Assembly (NCBI GenBank): GCA_947367415.1
Contig: CANBEE010000111.1
Location: 1 to 8,438, forward strand
Direction: 5' to 3'
Origin: an uncultured Bacteroidales bacterium
GTDB taxonomy: Bacteria; Bacteroidota; Bacteroidia; Bacteroidales; Bacteroidaceae
Length of the DNA: 8,438 nucleotides
A program made the translations under genes and the position numbers. Below the pieces are notes generated by a model. The model did not search any database, was not told where the DNA came from, and saw nothing but the letters and a program-made list of their open reading frames with translations. Shown here in pieces: positions 1-4,705 of the stretch. How positions within the stretch are numbered: the stretch's first letter is position 1; each line of letters starts with the position of its first letter.

Positions 1-1
1 A

Positions 2-745
2 TACCTAACATTGGATTCGGCAGCCCAGCCTGAACTCTATGGCTACTTCAAGCGCTTCGAGCAGGCGAGCGACTCCATCAATCGTATCGAGCGGCGTAGT
101 GAGATTGATGAGATACGCACCGCGCATCAGATGGAACTGCAGCAACGTGAACTTGCAGAGCGTCATCGTGCGTTCATTTATATTATTGTATTTGCCATTG
201 TTTGTCTGCTCGCTGTAATTATAATCGGCATACTTTTCTTCGAGTATCGTCGTAAGCAGTATTATCTTCGTCTTCAGCGAGAGTTGCAGCGCAACCAAGC
301 AAGAATCTACAAAATGTACCAATCCATCGAAGCGAAGCGCGATAATGGGACGCTGGAGCGTGCTCCGATGCTTGCTCTCTACCGGGCTAACCTCACGGCG
401 AGCATCGCTCTTTGGCGCAAAGAAGTCTGGGCCGCACGGTTGCAGAGGTTGAGCGAGCAGCGTAGCAAGGATATTCCCTCCTTTACAGCCATAGAGCGCG
501 AGCTATTGGCCGAGGCGCTTGAGCGTTGTTTTATCACTGTCATTACCAACCTGCGTGATGAGGCAATGAGGAATGGCAGCAAGCTTAGTGCCGAGGATAT
601 TCATCTCTTCCTCTATCTGGCTTTAGGCTATTCCACCGGTGTCATCCGCGAATGCTTGGCCGCCTCTACCGACAATGTGGTGAACCAGCGCAAGAAACGT
701 CTTTCAAGCAAGCTCCCAGCGGATATTTTCAGCATTTTTGCTTAA
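2..745 (+). CDS. Membrane-anchored regulator, C-terminal part (TM + coiled coil + HTH-like end)
   Basis: The reading frame is open at the left edge, so this is the C-terminal part of a larger protein; the TTG at position 11 is probably internal. Counting from that TTG, residues 20-50 are charged and helical, 54-77 form one strong transmembrane segment (FIYIIVFAIVCLLAVIIIG), and 78-110 are again coiled-coil-like. The last 50 or so residues (SAEDIHLFLYLALGYSTG, then a basic NQRKKRLSSKL stretch) resemble the C-terminal helix-turn-helix of Bacteroidota regulators that carry periplasmic TPR repeats, one membrane span and a cytoplasmic DNA-binding end. That assignment rests on layout and pattern; the TPR part would lie outside the window. 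It lies directly upstream of the DUF3244 cluster in the same direction, so it may control it. The end is firm (TAA 743-745). Confidence 0.7.
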   Translation, partial: YLTLDSAAQPELYGYFKRFEQASDSINRIERRSEIDEIRTAHQMELQQRELAERHRAFIYIIVFAIVCLLAVIIIGILFFEYRRKQYYLRLQRELQRNQARIYKMYQSIEAKRDNGTLERAPMLALYRANLTASIALWRKEVWAARLQRLSEQRSKDIPSFTAIERELLAEALERCFITVITNLRDEAMRNGSKLSAEDIHLFLYLALGYSTGVIRECLAASTDNVVNQRKKRLSSKLPADIFSIFA

Positions 746-780
746 ACCCAATAACTCCCTGTATTACAAAAACTTTATTA

Positions 781-788
781 CCCCCCCC
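781..788. repeat. Eight-base poly-C tract
   Basis: An uninterrupted run of eight C lies between the regulator gene and the DUF3244 promoter, about 80 bp upstream of the -7 box. Homopolymers of this length can slip during replication. It is outside any gene and outside the core promoter, so no effect can be claimed. Confidence 0.5.
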
Positions 789-818
789 TATTTCTATCAG
801 GGGCGAAATCCGTGAAAT

Positions 819-838
819 TGTCACTATTTTGTCACTAT
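819..838 (+). promoter_or_regulatory. Tandem TGTCACTAT direct repeat, possible activator site
   Basis: TGTCACTAT occurs at 819-827 and again at 830-838, an 11-bp step (one helical turn). The pair lies 30-50 bp upstream of the -7 box at 869-876, where an activator that contacts RNA polymerase would usually bind. The position and phasing are seen directly; the function is inferred. The regulator encoded just upstream is the obvious candidate to bind it. Confidence 0.4.
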
Positions 839-868
839 CTTTTTTCGTCTGAAATATTGTTTCCGCTA

Positions 869-876
869 TATATTTG
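869..876 (+). promoter_or_regulatory. Bacteroidota-type -7 box for the DUF3244 cluster
   Basis: TATATTTG matches the Bacteroidota primary sigma factor -7 consensus TAnnTTTG and lies 26 bp before the start codon at 903. No good -33 TTTG is present at the usual spacing, which suggests an activator-dependent promoter. Confidence 0.55.
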
Positions 877-902
877 TAGCGAAAACGATAAAACTAATCA
901 GT

Positions 903-1256
903 ATGAAAAAGGTATTTATGTTATTGGCGTTGCTTTGTTGCACGCTATCTGGGTTTGCTGAAGAAAAGTATATTGAATTAAAAAAGAAAAAACAACCACA
1001 TGAGCGAAGTGGAGTCCAATTGCCTACAGCCTCTATTGACGACCAAATATTAACCATTGAGTTTAGCGAGGCTACCGCATCGCAAATCACGGTCGTCAGT
1101 CAAGGCACACAAGTAATGGTGTATAACGGTTCGTTCACAAGCGACCAAATTGTGATTAATCTGCCTGCTCTTTCCGATGGTGAGTATCAATTGGAGATAG
1201 AGCAAGGTGACAACCTCTATTACGGAGACTTTAACTTAGAATTAACAAACTATTAA
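903..1256 (+). CDS. Small secreted DUF3244-type protein
   Basis: 117 aa. Residues 1-19 (MKKVFMLLALLCCTLSGFA) are a clear signal peptide with likely cleavage after FA, leaving a mature protein of about 98 aa that begins EEKYIELK. The pattern after this, a PTASIDDQILTIEF strand, alternating hydrophobic beta strands and a closing GEYQLEIEQG...YYGDF, matches the Bacteroidota DUF3244 family, a small beta-sandwich exported protein. Its biochemical role is not known; family members are often encoded near secreted proteases or surface proteins. The start is supported by the signal peptide and by the -7 box 26 bp upstream. The gene is visibly AT-rich compared with the genes on the right side of the window. 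The next start codon lies 10 bp after its stop, so it probably leads a three-gene operon. Confidence 0.8.
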   Translation: MKKVFMLLALLCCTLSGFAEEKYIELKKKKQPHERSGVQLPTASIDDQILTIEFSEATASQITVVSQGTQVMVYNGSFTSDQIVINLPALSDGEYQLEIEQGDNLYYGDFNLELTNY

Positions 1257-1266
1257 ATCAGAAAAC

Positions 1267-1454
1267 ATGAAAGGAATTATTAAAATTAAGAGCTTTGTTG
1301 CTATATTTGCAGCATCAATGCTGTTTGCCTGTACACAGGATGGTATAGACAACTTGTCTGTACAGACAGAAGATTAGACGAAGATGTGATTTTCACAGCT
1401 AATAGGAACTATACTATTGACCTTAATATTTACCCAAATATTGAAATTCGATGA
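1267..1454 (+). pseudogene. Short lipoprotein gene split by an apparent -1 frameshift
   Basis: The frame from ATG 1267 encodes a lipoprotein signal peptide (KSFVAIFAASMLFAC, lipobox LFAC with Cys22) and stops at TAG 1375-1377 after 36 aa. The neighbouring frame continues from TTA at 1374 as LDEDVIFTANRNYTIDLN and then IYPNIEIR, with ordinary protein composition, ending at TGA 1452-1454. Adding one T at 1374-1375 (GAT TAG to GAT TTA G) would restore a single 62-aa lipoprotein. The restored stop overlaps the next start as ATGA (1451-1454), the classic arrangement of translational coupling, which argues that the second frame was really translated. It may be a true broken gene, a sequencing error, or a site of programmed slippage; no strong slippery heptamer is visible. 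The family is not recognised. Confidence 0.7.
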
Positions 1455-2221
1455 ATATGAAAACAAAAGTTCTTTTCAGCCTTATGGCATTGCTTTGCTT
1501 TATCGCTTCGTGTGACAAGGACAACCGTGAAGAAGAACACATGATAGGTGGCGGTGATGCCATAATCATGGGGATGGCATCTCATGCCCATAACCTCAAG
1601 GCAGTAGTCGGGGAGTTTGTAGAAGGAAGTTACTTGCAGGAAATGGATATCACTTACGAAGGAGCTGTCGTTGCCTGTGATATGGGGATATCTGTAATCA
1701 CTTACGATACATTGGATTCTGAAACAGTAGAGGATTATTATAACAACACGAAGCTTGTTCCTGCCGCTGAATTCATCCCCCAAACAACGATGAGGGATCC
1801 TATCCCCGAGGTAGAGGAGGCTTTGAAGGAATATGAGAATCAAATCAATAAAACAAGGGCCGTCTTGTATATGACTCCATATCGTCTGGAAGGCGTCACT
1901 GCACTCAGCATTACTGCCGACAAGGAGTTTAATGGCATAGCAGCAGGGAAAGAATTGACCCATTGCTTCCACATCGTACGATATGCTCCACCTTTGGTTC
2001 TCAGCTATGACACTTATGAGTTAGACGAACGTAAAGCACTGTGTGCCGATGACATTGCCAGTTGGCTCGCCAAAAAACCTCTTGCCCAGCCCTGCATGAC
2101 ACTTATGATTAAGGAGGAATCACGAAGTGCTGTCAATGACATCACCTTTACCATAGCCATGACGCTGACCGATAGCAGGGTATTGACAGCCACCACACCT
2201 GCGGTGAATATCATCAATTGA
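1451..2221 (+). CDS. Lipoprotein of unknown function, probably surface-exposed
   Basis: 256 aa. The N-terminus MNMKTKVLFSLMALLCFIASC is a lipoprotein signal peptide with Cys21 as the lipidated residue. The residues after it (DKDNREEEH) are acidic and resemble the Bacteroidota lipoprotein export signal, so an outer-surface position is likely. The mature part looks beta-rich with one charged helix around residues 118-137. A segment near 155-175 (ALSITADKEFNGIAAGKEL) is faintly like Bacteroides lipoproteins of the DUF5034 type; this is a low-confidence resemblance and the family is left open. The start at 1451 overlaps the stop of the restored upstream lipoprotein frame; ATG 1457 is an equally good start for the signal peptide. 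It is the last gene of the cluster, followed by hairpins and a terminator. Confidence 0.75.
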   Translation: MNMKTKVLFSLMALLCFIASCDKDNREEEHMIGGGDAIIMGMASHAHNLKAVVGEFVEGSYLQEMDITYEGAVVACDMGISVITYDTLDSETVEDYYNNTKLVPAAEFIPQTTMRDPIPEVEEALKEYENQINKTRAVLYMTPYRLEGVTALSITADKEFNGIAAGKELTHCFHIVRYAPPLVLSYDTYELDERKALCADDIASWLAKKPLAQPCMTLMIKEESRSAVNDITFTIAMTLTDSRVLTATTPAVNIIN

Positions 2222-2234
2222 AAAAGTTCCCGTC

Positions 2235-2342
2235 CCATCGGATGCCACATCCGATGGCGTTGAGGTAGGGATTTATACCCCCCTTGTTTAACAGGTTGCA
2301 GACCTTGATAATCATTAACGTCGGATAAAGTATATCCGACGT
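2235..2342 (+). other. Two 10-bp hairpins sharing a TCGGAT/ATCCGA core
   Basis: CCATCGGATG (2235-2244) pairs perfectly with CATCCGATGG (2248-2257) over a 3-base loop. ACGTCGGATA (2318-2327) pairs perfectly with TATCCGACGT (2333-2342) over a 5-base loop. Both follow the lipoprotein gene, starting 14 bases after its stop. Neither has a T-run immediately after it, so they are more likely 3' UTR stability structures or binding sites than terminators by themselves. Confidence 0.6.
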
Positions 2343-2410
2343 GACGAAAATCAGTATAATCACGTGAAATCTGTTGACTAAAAAGCACATATAGAGATTA
2401 TCGGCAAATT

Positions 2411-2449
2411 GCAGGCCTCTGATGATTTTGTCAGAGGTCTGCATTTTTT
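2411..2449 (+). terminator. Rho-independent terminator of the DUF3244/lipoprotein cluster
   Basis: GCAGGCCTCTGA (2411-2422) pairs with TCAGAGGTCTGC (2431-2442) as a 12-bp stem with one G-T pair and an 8-base loop, followed directly by ATTTTTTC. The orientation suits plus-strand transcription only. A second copy of the right arm, TCAGAGGCCT at 2453-2462, would pair perfectly with the left arm over ten bases, giving an alternative fold that lies after the T-run. Confidence 0.8.
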
Positions 2450-2503
2450 CTATCAGAGGCCTAGAGCAGATTTACCGGAGCTGTCCGATTGACAATTTAA
2501 ATA

Positions 2504-2560
2504 GTACATGCATGTACCGCTGGCGGTACAAGTCGTCACCAGATTTGGTACAGACTTGTA
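2504..2560. repeat. Overlapping GTAC palindromes and an 8-bp inverted repeat
   Basis: GTACATGCATGTAC (2504-2517) is a perfect 14-bp palindrome. Its last GTAC begins a second one, GTACCGC-TG-GCGGTAC (2514-2529). The end of that overlaps TACAAGTC (2527-2534), which pairs with GACTTGTA (2553-2560) across 18 bases. This chain of nested symmetries lies in gene-free DNA, just before the first copy of the structured repeat. No function is assigned. Confidence 0.6.
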
Positions 2561-2596
2561 GTTCGGGAGCGGTGTAAACGATTTTTATTTTTGGCC

Positions 2597-2698
2597 TGGC
2601 AGAGTGCAGCGGAGCATTCGCACCGCTGCAACGATGACGATAACGTTAACGAAAACTGGACAGCGGAGCTGCGGATTGAGAGTCGATGGATGATGGTT
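2597..2698. repeat. Structured intergenic repeat, copy 1
   Basis: It shares a 20-base identical core (CGCTGCAACGATGACGATAA, 2624-2643) and further matching blocks (GGACAG, AGCTGCGG, GGATGATGGTT) with copy 2 at 2785-2852. The core is preceded by the hairpin GCAGCGG (2606-2612) / CCGCTGC (2623-2629). Copy 1 is longer, with insertions between the blocks. The short open frames crossing it look like chance. Confidence 0.65.
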
Positions 2699-2784
2699 TG
2701 GGTACTTGAATGTATCATTTTCTCGATGAAATCGGTGTTTTTTTATATATCCCCTATTGGCGAAAGTTCATAAATCGGTTGGCT

Positions 2785-2852
2785 TTGGCAGCGCGGAGCG
2801 CTGCAACGATGACGATAAAAGGACAGTGAAGCTGCGGTTGAAGGATGATGGT
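2785..2852. repeat. Structured intergenic repeat, copy 2
   Basis: This is a compact version of copy 1. The hairpin is GCAGCGC (2788-2794) / GCGCTGC (2798-2804) with a GGA loop, followed by the shared 20-base core at 2799-2818 and then the GGACAG, AGCTGCGG and GGATGATGGTT blocks. Relative to copy 1 the last stem pair is C-G instead of G-C, so both arms changed together. Confidence 0.65.
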
Positions 2853-2863
2853 TGATGGATGAG

Positions 2864-2900
2864 AGATCCCTCGTCGCTGCGCTCTGTCGGGATGACATCT
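2864..2900. repeat. REP-like repeat (GTCATCCCGACAGAGCGCAG type on minus strand)
   Basis: Read on the minus strand, this block has the form GTCATCCCGACAGAGCGCAG followed by CGACGAGGGATCT. This resembles a family of short intergenic repeats known from many bacterial genomes, including Bacteroidota. ATCCC (2866-2870) and GGGAT (2889-2893) can pair at its base. The family match is from memory of the pattern and was not searched. Confidence 0.5.
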
Positions 2901-2933
2901 TTAGGTGAAATCCACCACACCCCGCAAAATTCC

Positions 2934-3023
2934 AGTACTCACATAACTATCAGTACTTTCCTGCAAGTACTGCAGTACTTAAGGCCAAGTACTCGAGTAC
3001 TTACAGCTCAGTACTGAAGTACT
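2934..3023. repeat. Ordered array of eight AGTACT palindromes
   Basis: AGTACT starts at 2934, 2952, 2966, 2974, 2988, 2996, 3010 and 3018. From the second copy on, the steps alternate 14, 8, 14, 8, 14, 8, giving an exact 22-bp period (AGTACT-N8-AGTACT-N2). The close pairs make larger palindromes: AAGTACTGCAGTACTT and AAGTACTCGAGTACTT are perfect over 16 bp, and CAGTACTGAAGTACTG differs from symmetry only in its two central bases. The N8 spacers are unlike one another. It is not a CRISPR array: the repeats are only 6 bp and the spacers 2 or 8 bp. Confidence 0.9.
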
Positions 3024-3046
3024 GGCGGGGAAGCACTGGACTTTGT

Positions 3047-3143
3047 GTCGGTTTATCCGAGAACCGACGCTCATTTCGCGTCGGCGCTACGCTGTGCCAT
3101 TGACTTAAGCCCCTACGGGCGTCGACCTAACGGTTGCCAACCG
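3047..3143. other. Cluster of competing hairpins
   Basis: GTCGGTT (3047-3053) pairs with AACCGAC (3062-3068). The same CCGAC instead begins CCGACGC (3064-3070), which pairs with GCGTCGG (3078-3084), so the two stems exclude each other. GCCC-CTAC-GGGC (3109-3120) and CGGTT-GCC-AACCG (3131-3143) follow. The last one overlaps the right end repeat of the 414-bp block. No aptamer or known RNA family is recognised. Confidence 0.5.
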
Positions 3144-3204
3144 ATTTATGAACTTTCAGCAATAGGAAACGTCTAAAAAACAGGTATCTTTCCCTACGGT
3201 TTGC

Positions 3205-3891
3205 TTAAGAGCCTACTCCAAGGTCGGTATTGCCAATGAGCACCTCTATGCCGTCAACATCGCGCAGGGTGGGATACACCTCGCGGACGAACCATCGGGC
3301 AAGCGATTCATCGCGACGTAGTGAGGTGCCGTTGTTGCAGAAGAGGTTGATGCTGAAGTACTCGAAGTGGCGGCGGGCAATGGCGATGTCGGCAAGGATA
3401 TGCTCGCGGGTCTCACCCTCGGTGCAGCACAGCAGGCACACTCCTTGGAAGTAGCGGGCTACGTCGGCAGGGCTCACGGTGGCGGGCACACCCTTGTGCC
3501 AACGGTCGCGCAGGGCAGGGTCGAAGGTCTCGATGCCGCAGCGGAACTTGACGGTGACACCCTCGAACAGTGCGGCAAACTGTGCCAGGCGGTGGCGATA
3601 CATGTAGTGGGCCTCGAACCATAGGGTGTGGATGTGCTTGTCGCGCACGACCTGACGGATGAGGGAAAGGGTCTGCTCATCAAGCTCGGGGGCAGAGCCG
3701 GAGTTGATGATGTCGAGCACGCCATAGTGGCCCGTGACCTGCTCCAGCACAGGACGGTTGATGGCGTAGGGGTCGGCACTAGTGTCGGTGTGGTAGTCGC
3801 AAAAGGCGCATTGACGCCAGCGGCAACCGGTGCCCTGCAGGAGCACAAACTCGCGCGGTAGCTTGGTGTGGATGAGGGAGTAGCGCTGCAT
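3205..3891 (-). CDS. Short radical SAM protein, candidate queuine lyase-like salvage enzyme
   Basis: 228 aa. The N-terminus HTKLPREFVLLQGTGCRWRQ leads into C23-X4-C28-X2-C31, a cluster motif with one residue more than the canonical radical SAM CX3CX2C. The rest fits a radical SAM half-barrel: NSGSAPEL at 63-70 where the SAM-binding GGE/GxxxPLL-type segment falls, VKFRCGIETFDPALRD at 114-129, and extra cysteines at C118, C152, C155, C156 and C185. The length is typical of compact radical SAM enzymes. It is the last gene of a minus-strand run, 80 bp after the YhhQ-family transporter. A subgroup of radical SAM enzymes (QueL) converts queuine to preQ1 in gut bacteria, and a transporter for Q precursors next door makes this a reasonable candidate. 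That is inference from context; the reaction is not shown by the sequence. QueE is unlikely because it uses a much wider first cysteine spacing. No Shine-Dalgarno site is visible. Confidence 0.75.
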   Translation of the reverse strand: MQRYSLIHTKLPREFVLLQGTGCRWRQCAFCDYHTDTSADPYAINRPVLEQVTGHYGVLDIINSGSAPELDEQTLSLIRQVVRDKHIHTLWFEAHYMYRHRLAQFAALFEGVTVKFRCGIETFDPALRDRWHKGVPATVSPADVARYFQGVCLLCCTEGETREHILADIAIARRHFEYFSINLFCNNGTSLRRDESLARWFVREVYPTLRDVDGIEVLIGNTDLGVGS

Positions 3892-3996
3892 GAGAGTTGT
3901 GAATTATGAGTTGTGAGTTATGAGTTGAGTTGAAAAAGCAAGGGGCTGTTGGCGAAGGCGAAACTCACAACTCATGACTCACGACTCTCAACTCTT
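3892..3996 (-). repeat. Inverted arrays of GAGTTAT-type heptads forming a long intercistronic hairpin
   Basis: GAGT (once GAAT) recurs every 7 bp at 3894, 3901, 3908, 3915 and 3922. Its complement ACTC recurs every 7 bp at 3963, 3970, 3977, 3984 and 3991. The two arrays pair in register (3894 with 3994, and so on) over about 33 positions with four mismatches and a few G-T pairs, around a 35-base loop. In the minus-strand mRNA this stem contains the yhhQ stop codon (3972-3974) and ends two bases from the radical SAM start codon (3889-3891). Confidence 0.75.
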
Positions 3997-4658
3997 ATCA
4001 CTCCCCGGCGTACCCAGCGTATCACGGCATAGGCCATGGGGGTGCCGAAGAGGGCTTCGATGAGGAGCTTGGAGACATACTGGAAGACAATCATGTAGAG
4101 CAGGTCGTGGGTGCTGACCGTCCCGAGAAAGGCGATGAGCACGAAGGGGAGCGTGTCGAACAGGTAGCCGACGGCAGAGCTGCCGATGGTGCGTACCCAC
4201 AGGCGACGGCCTCGCATCTTGATCTTGATGCGCTCCATGAGCCAGGCATTGGAGAGCTCGCCGCAGAGGAAGCCAGCCAAGGAGCCCAGCACGATGCGGG
4301 GCACGTAGGTGAACACGTGGTTGTAGGCCGAAGCCGTGTCGGCCAGGTAGTCGGGCGAGGGAAGCCACACGCCAATCTGGGTGCAGATGACCAGCACGAT
4401 GTTGCACACGAACGTCAGCCATATCACACGCTTGGCCGTGCGGAAGCCCCACAGCTCGGTGAGCACGTCGCCCAGCATGTAGGCGAAGGGGAAGGTGATG
4501 GTGCCGGCATCGAAGTAGAAGAGGCCGAAGAGACTGATGACCTTGACGGCCATGATGTTGGATACGAGGTAGAGCGTCACGAAGAGCGCTGTGACAACCA
4601 TCAGCGGCGTGGCGCTGATAGTTCGGTTTTTTAAAGGGTTGTCCGAGACCTTGTTCAT
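3972..4658 (-). CDS. yhhQ: Queuosine precursor transporter, YhhQ/VUT family
   Basis: 228 aa, the usual length for the family. It is an inner-membrane protein with about six or seven hydrophobic segments, starting at LMVVTALFVTLYLVSNIMAV (19-38). Family hallmarks are visible: FPFAYMLGDVLTELWGFRTA (56-75), IVLGSLAGFLCGELSNA and then WVRTIGSSAVGYLFDTLPF. In E. coli YhhQ imports preQ0 and preQ1, precursors of the tRNA wobble base queuosine; chlamydial homologues take queuine. The substrate here is not settled by sequence. It starts 23 bp after the MurU-like gene, in the same direction, and is followed by a radical SAM gene that may act on the imported base. Its C-terminus VESRES is encoded by the heptad repeat at 3972-3996, so the original tail has probably been replaced by repeat-derived codons. 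Confidence 0.92.
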   Translation of the reverse strand: MNKVSDNPLKNRTISATPLMVVTALFVTLYLVSNIMAVKVISLFGLFYFDAGTITFPFAYMLGDVLTELWGFRTAKRVIWLTFVCNIVLVICTQIGVWLPSPDYLADTASAYNHVFTYVPRIVLGSLAGFLCGELSNAWLMERIKIKMRGRRLWVRTIGSSAVGYLFDTLPFVLIAFLGTVSTHDLLYMIVFQYVSKLLIEALFGTPMAYAVIRWVRRGVIRVESRES

Positions 4659-4663
4659 GATGT

Positions 4664-4705
4664 TGAGTATTGAGTTATGAGTTATGAGTTATGAGTTATG
4701 AGTTT
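4664..4705. repeat. Tandem heptad repeat (TGAGTTA)n between the murU-like gene and yhhQ
   Basis: Six consecutive 7-bp units: TGAGTAT, four exact TGAGTTA, then TGAGTTT. The unit is not a multiple of three and has TGA on one strand and TAA on the other, so the block closes all six reading frames. The last seven residues of the MurU-like protein (KLITHNS) are read from it. Related heptads occur at 3894-3928 and 3963-3996. Confidence 0.9.

Larger units (their letters stand above)
2753..3166. repeat. 414-bp non-coding block bounded by 31-bp inverted repeats
   Basis: The left end (2753-2783) and the right end (3136-3166) are inverted copies that match at 29 of 31 positions; the innermost 22 bases (AACCGATTTATGAAC and neighbours) are identical. 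Weaker matching continues outward through T-rich/A-rich tracts (about 2736-2752 and 3167-3180). The block contains copy 2 of the structured repeat, a REP-like block, the AGTACT array and several hairpins, but no open frame of convincing length. This is what a non-autonomous mobile element or a large intergenic repeat would look like. No target-site duplication is evident. It lies between two convergent genes. Confidence 0.6.

Noticed and set aside
1430..1972. 180-aa minus-strand open frame
   Set aside because: It lies opposite the signal peptide and body of the 256-aa lipoprotein and has no start context or family features.
2214..2773. Short open frames of 60-76 aa in the intergenic region
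   Set aside because: They run through hairpins, the terminator and repeat copies, and have no protein-like features.
2934..3023. CRISPR array
   Set aside because: Repeats are 6 bp and spacers 2 or 8 bp; there are no cas genes.
2753..3166. Insertion sequence
   Set aside because: It has inverted ends but no transposase frame and no evident target duplication, so it is reported only as an IR-bounded repeat block.
3167..3204. Terminator for the minus-strand operon
   Set aside because: There is a T-run on the minus strand (opposite 3175-3180), but only a 3-4 bp stem precedes it, too weak to call.
3205..3891. QueE (7-carboxy-7-deazaguanine synthase)
   Set aside because: The size and the queuosine context are suggestive, but QueE has a much longer gap between its first two cluster cysteines; here it is CX4CX2C.
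4107..4634. 175-aa plus-strand open frame
   Set aside because: It is antisense to yhhQ, rich in Glu/Gly/His/Val as expected from complementing GC-rich codons, with no recognisable family.
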